Below are positions 58,707-64,000 of a DNA stretch of 64,000 bases, piece by piece. The translations under genes were made by a program, and so were the position numbers. Source of the stretch: Malus domestica (taxonomy: Eukaryota > Streptophyta > Magnoliopsida > Rosales > Rosaceae); contig NC_091674.1 in NCBI RefSeq assembly GCF_042453785.1, positions 28,159,501 through 28,223,500 on the forward strand, written 5' to 3'. Position 1 is the first letter of the stretch. Each line of letters begins with the position of its first letter. The notes under the pieces were generated by a model. It was not told the origin of the DNA, ran no database searches, and worked only from the letters and a program-made list of their open reading frames with translations.

Positions 58707-59381
58707 TCACAAAGGTTGCTTAGGGGAAGTCTCAGCAGTCGGTAGAGCCCCAGAAAGAGAAAGCACCGGAGGGTGGTTATCCGGAGCCTCAGTACTTGAC
58801 AAAACCCCAGAAGGAGGAGGCATTGGAGGTTCATCATTTGAAGCTTCATTACCAGGTACAGCCCCAGAGGACGAAGGCAATAAATGCCTTTGGAACAAAC
58901 CCACAAACCGCTGATGATCAAGTAAAACCTTACCATCAGATTCCTTCATCTGGTCAAGCTTCCTCTTCATGTTTGTAGCATAGTCATGGGCGAGCCGGTG
59001 CAACTGCTTATTCTCATGCTTGAGCCCTCTAATCTCCTGTTTGAGACTCATCACTTCAGCAGCCAATGATTCAACTTGGCGGGTTCTAGCAAATAGGCGT
59101 TGGGCCATATTAGACACAGAACCTGCACACTGAACACTAAGAGCCAGAGAGTCCTTAACAGCCAACTCATCAGACCGTTTGGAAAGTAGTCTATTATCTT
59201 TGGGAGTGAGAAGGTTCCTGGCCACCACTGCAGCGGTCATATCATTCTTCATCACAGAATCCCCAACGGTAAGAGGACCAGTAGGGGATATGAAGGATGG
59301 GCGCCATATGTTGTCTGGAGAAGGCGTGGCTGTCTCTTCTCCAAGGTTCAAGTCAAAACGACGGTCGGAGGGTCCAGACAT
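58707..59381 (-). CDS. Antisense accessory ORF of the Tat element: coiled-coil protein
   Basis: The 224-residue frame reads opposite to gag-pol, between pol and the 3' LTR. N-terminus MSGPSDRRFDLNLGEE contains a DLNL/LxL motif reminiscent of EAR repression motifs. Residues 95-150 are heptad-rich (FARTRQVESLAAEVMSLKQE, LKHENKQLHRLAHDYATNMK), a strong coiled coil. The C-terminal third is Pro/Ser-rich with repeats of SGxxP(S/T). No enzyme motif is visible. Antisense extra ORFs in this position are known in Tat/Retand-type elements, usually of unknown role. A broken relative lies at 11143-11850. Frame intact here. Confidence 0.75.
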   Translation of the reverse strand: MSGPSDRRFDLNLGEETATPSPDNIWRPSFISPTGPLTVGDSVMKNDMTAAVVARNLLTPKDNRLLSKRSDELAVKDSLALSVQCAGSVSNMAQRLFARTRQVESLAAEVMSLKQEIRGLKHENKQLHRLAHDYATNMKRKLDQMKESDGKVLLDHQRFVGLFQRHLLPSSSGAVPGNEASNDEPPMPPPSGVLSSTEAPDNHPPVLSLSGALPTAETSPKQPL

Positions 59382-59515
59382 TTTCAAATGTGTTGAAGAA
59401 GGAAGAGGTCAGACAAATCAAGATCTTAGAAGTGCAAGAAATGAGCTTCTACTGGTAGAGATTCAAGTGTGCTGTGGAACTTAATGCCAGCCTCTATAAA
59501 AATCTGCACTCGACG

Positions 59516-59670
59516 GAGCTTCAGAAATCGAAGAGGCGTTTGCTTTCTCAAAAGCTGGGCTGCTCAGAGACCACAAGGGCCGATCTCAGAAATCGAAGAG
59601 GCGAATGCTTTCTCAAAAGCTGGGCTGCTCAGAGACCACGAGGGCCGATCTCAGAAATCGAAGAAGCACC
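59516..59670. repeat. 66-bp tandem units downstream of the antisense ORF
   Basis: Two near-identical units (TCAGAAATCGAAGAGGCG through GAGGGCCGATC or CAAGGGCCGATC) and a partial third. They are related to the TCAAAAATCGAAGAGGC units amplified in the nested element at 12260-12910. Confidence 0.85.
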
Positions 59671-61557
59671 TGCTTTTGCAGCCTCGTCAGCACCTGTCAC
59701 ATGCACAATCAGCTTTGCGGAAATTACGGGCAATCTGTCGAAGATTTCTGGTGAAGTAGAAAGCACGTGAATCTTACTGATCAATCACCGCTCTCCATAT
59801 GCACCATCAACTCCTCGGGTACCACATATAACTTTGTCAAAGATCTCTGACAAAGTTTAGGCACGAGAATTTCGAAGTGCCAGCTACCCTACTATTACCC
59901 ATAAGGGTAAAGGAACAGCACCACTGCTTGACAACTGGAAAGTCCCTATGTGTGTCGACCTCCGTGTTTTGTGGCAAGACAGGTTGGCAAGAACGACCAA
60001 CCTTTACTCACATTCGAGAAAAGACTCCCAACATAATTACTTTCTCAAAAACCGGAGTAGCACCGCTTTCCGAATCTCGAGAGTCAGATCCTCGACGGGA
60101 TTGCTTGTTCGAAAACCGAAGAGGCACAACTCTCAGAACTTCGAGAGCCAGATTTCCTTAGATAAAGCTTGTCTGTAATCTCCACACGTAATATCAGCTT
60201 TCCAGATACCACATACCACTTTTTCAAAGTGCTCTGACAAAATTAAAACACGTGAAGCTGGCAGCTCCCACTACATTGCTGTGACCAAGAAGGGTAAAGG
60301 AATAGCATTACTACTTGTTATTGGGAAATCCCTATATACATTGACCTCCCTCCTCAACGGACAGGCAAACCTGCAAAAATGCTCAACCCTTTCTCACATT
60401 CGAAAAGGCACCCTCAACATAACCTCTCGAAATACTCAGCTTTATTTCCCCCTGATAATACCTCAGCAAATAAGCCACACCAAGAACAAGAGTATCTCAT
60501 ATCATCAGGGTCGAAAGCAAGAGTATCCCATATCATGCTTTCTCCCTGTCTTTGTCTTTGTCCTTGTCCACACCTGCAGGACAAGGAGAAAGAGAGCAGT
60601 CAGTCGGAACCTGAAATCAAACCTCCAATTTGGAACTGACTGCCTGGAGCCTTTGCCTGGTTGCTTACTTAGCATTGCTCTCGAGTACTCATCCTCAACT
60701 GCTGTCAAGGTCACGAATTCCACCGGCAAATACCTCATGACAGTTGATCAGATATTGGTTCTTTACACTGAAGCTGCCAAGCGTGGATGAGTCACTATGA
60801 AGGAATGTTCTGAAGGACCATTTAAATGCAAAGGTTGCACACCACTTCTGCCATGCAAAAGATTGAAGCAGAAGGTTCAACGGTGAGCTGAAACAGATCA
60901 CTACAGCACGACACCTTTCCATACCACATTCATTATTCCGTCAACAGCAAAAGTATCCCATATCATCAAGGTCGAACGTACTCTAGATTTGATGGACTTG
61001 TTTTGACCCTCAAATTTTTGAGTCGGCCTTATACTCTGAAGGGCACCAGAAAACCCTCCAGCACAGTTCAAGAATAAGCCTGTGGAAAGTTACTTCTTCA
61101 AAAGCAAAAGTATCTCATATCATTTCTTATCCATTTGCTTCTCCTTATCCTGGCAGTTGAATGAGAGACAAGGAGAATGAGAACAATCAACCGGAAGCCG
61201 ACGTCAAACCTCTGATCCTGGGTTGCTTACTTGGAAGTTTGACTGCTTACCTTGTCTGTCACCTCTTTCGGCAGATCTCCTAGCTCGGCGACTTGGGGGA
61301 CTCCTACTATAGGGTTTGTATCACACTTGACTAAGCCCGAAACTACAACTAAGCTTCAAGTGAAATTGATACATTACCTTGTGCGTCAACATCAGCTAAG
61401 TACACCATTCCCGGATGGAGGAAAGGTACTTCCAGAGAAGGGCAGATGAAGATCAGACCACACTTCGGTACTTAGAAGTTTCGTGATTACTCAAGGGATT
61501 GGATCTTGCAAGTCCCCAACCGAGGAGCTTCCCTCACTCGGGAACTTAGGGGAGCAC
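59671..61557 (+). other. Terminal non-coding part of the Tat 3' region
   Basis: About 1.9 kb with no supported frame. It is homologous along its length to 12000-14224 of the nested element. It contains repeated AAAGTATC(T/C)CATATCAT motifs and ends in the polypurine tract at 61546-61557. Confidence 0.75.
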
Positions 61558-62070
61558 TGTTTGTACCATACTTGACCAATCCCGAAACTACCGAGCAACG
61601 GCCAACGCTATACTGTCAAGGACCCAGAAGAGTTCCCCTCCGACCAGGAGGCCAATCACTACTCGACACGTGTCAAGATTAGAAGCCAATCAGAGCGCAG
61701 CACGTGTCGACATCAAGAACCAATCATAACATGACACATGTCAATGTGACAAAGCTACAAGTTTTTCTATAAATAGGGGTCATTCCCCCACAATATGGCC
61801 TAATGCCATTTTGTGTTAAATCATTCACAAGAACTCACTAAATTGAGAGCTTGATCCTTTGTACTTGTGTAAGCCCTTCACTACTAATAAGAACTCCTCT
61901 ACTCCGTGGACGTAGCCAATCTAGGTGAACCACGTACATCCTGTGTTTGCTTCTCTGTCTCTATTCATTTACGTACTTATCCTCACTAGTGACCGAAGCA
62001 ACCAAGCGAAGGTCACAAAACCTGACACTTTCTGTTGTACCAAAGTCTTCGCTGATTTTGTGCATCAACA
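61558..62070 (+). repeat. 3' LTR of the Tat element
   Basis: 513 bp, same length as the 5' LTR with about three differences, all in the first 85 bases. It is followed by the AACAG target duplication. Confidence 0.95.
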
Positions 62071-62075
62071 AACAG

Positions 62076-63398
62076 AAAGACCTAGTACAAAAAAGAAGAA
62101 AATGCTTTCAAAAGTATGACTATATGCCACCTCAAGCTCTTTGCACAGTGTTTTATAATATTGACGTGAAAATTAACGTTAACTGTAAAGTGATAGAGAG
62201 TTGATGAAAAGTCTAACTTTGAAAAGAGTCTCGTTAACGTTTTTCAAGCACTAAAGAAGAAAGTGCGGATGCGTTGTTTCACTTGGTTAGAGAAATGTAC
62301 TCAATCTAAAATTTAAGTTTCACTTGGTTAGAGAAATGTACTCAATCTAAAATTTAAGTTGCATAATGAGAGAGATCGAAAAACTATTGTCTTTGACAGA
62401 ATGAAAGAAATTTTTCTCCTCACATTATGAATCGCGATATTATCGATTGCAATTAAAGATTATTCCAAAGCAAAGGAGCATGTATTTTGCTTCACAAAAT
62501 ACGGACTGTCCATTTGTCTTATGCAACCCATATTTGTCAATGGGAAGAAGAATGAAGAAAATGCTGAGCCAAATTTCTCATATATCAAAAGGCAGGGGAT
62601 GACATTCTGTGCAGTGCAGATTGATACAAATATTTCCTATCCGAGTGGGAGAACATGCAGCAATACTAGTTTCCAGTTTCCCCTTCAATGCTAGGATGAA
62701 TTCTACAAGAAGTTACACAACGTCGTAAATTAGATAAATTAGGGAAAGAGAGAAGAGACACATGGTTCTGATTTCTTGAATGGTTTAAGCCACAGCACAG
62801 GGTAGCCATCGCCTTTAGAATCTCTGGATCAACTATCCACTTCCACTAAACACATTGGACTCGGCCCTCGCATTATCATCCTGCAGTAGAATCTCTTCCA
62901 TTATCATACCGCAACTGTACGGTCTGCTGATTGTTAAGAATCCTAAGATAGCTCAAGTAGCGTAGGTATTTTGGCATCCCTTTGAAGGTCAGCAATATAT
63001 AGTAGGAAACTACAGTGTGCTAACATCTACTGGTGAAGGGTTTCTATGGAATGGAGATACGACCCAAAATAAAGATACAAAAATCATGTAAAAGTTCAAG
63101 GTTCCAAAGGGGAATGAAGTCCATACCTGTAAGATCTGACAGTTTTCGAGCGTACTTTGTCCTCCCTGAAATGTGAAAAAATAAAAAATTAATCCTCCAA
63201 AATTAGTTTCAGGGATCAGAGGGCTGGGGGAAACAAAATAAAGAAACATTTGTTCAGCTATCAAGATTCATATTAAATTGGGATGACAAAGCAGCCCATT
63301 TCCTGAACTCCTTTGTTTCCCTTAATATTCCTTTCCAACCATAATCAGCACAAATGGACACGCAACGAAACATCTTCAATGTTGGTTTCCAGACTTTG
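62076..63398. other. Intergenic, with a 42-bp tandem duplication
   Basis: TTTCACTTGGTTAGAGAAAT... is repeated exactly twice at 62277-62318 and 62319-62360. A small exon-like segment on the minus strand (63127-63171, AG and GT borders, RTKYARKLSDLT) may be chance. No other feature is supported. Confidence 0.45.
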
Positions 63399-63549
63399 TT
63401 ACAAATTTGCCACGCCAAGACCAGTAGAATAATGAGTTCGCCAGAACTTTTCAATCTGCAAGAAACAGATTGCAGAACGAGCTTCTTCTTGAAACTTGCT
63501 AAGCCGCTCCTCTTTCAAAACAAATGCCTCAGCCGGTGTGTATTCATTA
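63399..63549 (-). CDS. Probable 3'-terminal exon of an unidentified gene
   Basis: Minus strand: AATTCAG acceptor at 63550-63556, then one base plus 49 codons to TAA at 63399-63401. The translation is dense in charged and aromatic residues and looks coding (for example KEERLSKFQEEARSAICFLQ and FWRTHYSTGLGVANL). I do not recognise the family. Upstream exons would lie to the right, and none was confidently found before the window ends. The call rests on codon texture and the acceptor only. Confidence 0.4.
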
Positions 63550-63706
63550 CTGAATTATCTTCTAGTGCACTGTCAATCGACTAAATCCTAATCATTTGGA
63601 GCCAAGTTGGTAAAAAAAATTCTCCGGTAAATCAGGCCTGTATTACACCTCAAGACTCCTCATAGGTCTAAACAGTCCTTCAACTAAATACGTATCACCA
63701 TAAAAA

Positions 63707-63738
63707 AAGGTTGTACCCAGTGCACAAGGCTCCCGCTT
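63707..63738 (+). repeat. Second Au-type SINE-like fragment
   Basis: GGTTGTACCCAGTGCACAAG followed by GCTCCCGCTTTACG matches the fragment at about 45066. It is truncated and interrupted by an ACGTATCACCATAAAT short repeat (three partial copies, 63690-63768). Confidence 0.5.
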
Positions 63739-63768
63739 TACGTATCACCATAAATACGTATCACCATG

Positions 63769-64000
63769 ATTAGCCATATTCTATCACAATCTCTCTGTCA
63801 CAGTCTAGTTCAAATTCACATAATCCCACAACACCAGTCATGCCAAGCTGCCACACTCTATGTCTACGGTCGCAATCTAACATGGAATATTGGAATTTGG
63901 GACCTCATAGTCATTCTGCTCAATAAACCGCCATAACAAAACTCCAGATTACCTTACATGCATTTTCCACCAATGGTGAGAAAAGCTTTCTACCTAAGCT
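63769..64000. other. Right-edge intergenic or intron sequence
   Basis: Nothing recognised; it may be intron of the minus-strand gene whose last exon is at 63399-63549. Confidence 0.3.

Larger units (their letters stand above)
49430..62070 (+). mobile_element. Ty3/Gypsy LTR retrotransposon, Tat lineage, apparently whole and young
   Basis: 12,641 bp flanked by AACAG at 49425-49429 and 62071-62075. The 513-bp LTRs (49430-49942 and 61558-62070) begin TGTTTGTACC, end ATCAACA, and differ at about 3 positions (0.6%). That suggests an insertion well under one million years old at usual plant rates. A primer site (TGGCGCCGTCTGTGGG, from 49945) follows the left LTR, and a purine-rich tract (TTAGGGGAGCAC, to 61557) precedes the right one. 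One gag-pol frame spans 50050-56058. The second, archaeal-type RNase H after the RT-RH and the 5.5-kb 3' region with an antisense ORF and tandem repeats are Tat-lineage traits. It looks whole. Confidence 0.95.

Overview
This is nuclear DNA of a dicot plant. It has spliced genes with GT-AG introns, plastid-targeted enzymes, AT-rich intergenic DNA and several layers of transposable elements. MITE and LTR families that I associate from memory with apple and pear suggest Rosaceae, tribe Maleae; that assignment is an inference.

Region by region. (1) 1-8780: the possible 3' end of an unknown gene, a decayed DYW-class PPR gene (842-2489, +), plastidial NAD-malate dehydrogenase (2965-4206, -), and geranylgeranyl reductase CHLP (5223-7391, two exons, -). 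(2) 8787-25058: one hAT DNA transposon of 16.3 kb with matching terminal inverted repeats and a perfect 8-bp target duplication. About 12 kb of its length is two later arrivals: a 4.0-kb LTR element lacking gag-pol, inside the transposase gene, and a full-length endogenous florendovirus (Caulimoviridae), inside a TA repeat. (3) 26074-36144: a five-exon GDSL esterase/lipase, a seven-exon gene for a small protein with a C-terminal Dof-type zinc finger, a tandem copy of that block (GDSL fragment plus a broken Dof-like gene), and a three-exon gene for a PSY-like secreted peptide precursor. (4) 36300-49429: a cycling-Dof-factor (CDF) gene with a LINE relic in its intron, set among MITEs, SINE-like pieces and microsatellites. 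(5) 49430-62070: a young, apparently whole 12.6-kb Ty3/Gypsy element of the Tat lineage. It has near-identical 513-bp LTRs, a 5-bp target duplication, one gag-pol frame, a long 3' region with several tandem-repeat arrays, and an antisense coiled-coil ORF. (6) 62076-64000: mostly intergenic, with a probable terminal exon of an unidentified minus-strand gene.

The host genes do not form one pathway. MDH and CHLP are both chloroplast metabolism genes (malate/NADH balance; phytyl supply for chlorophyll and tocopherol). CDF is a light- and clock-linked repressor family, and the GDSL and PSY-like products are secreted. The most interesting features are the nested hAT/LTR/florendovirus stack, the tandem repeats and antisense ORF of the Tat element, the C-terminal-Dof gene pair, and the PSY-like gene, which is split over three small exons.
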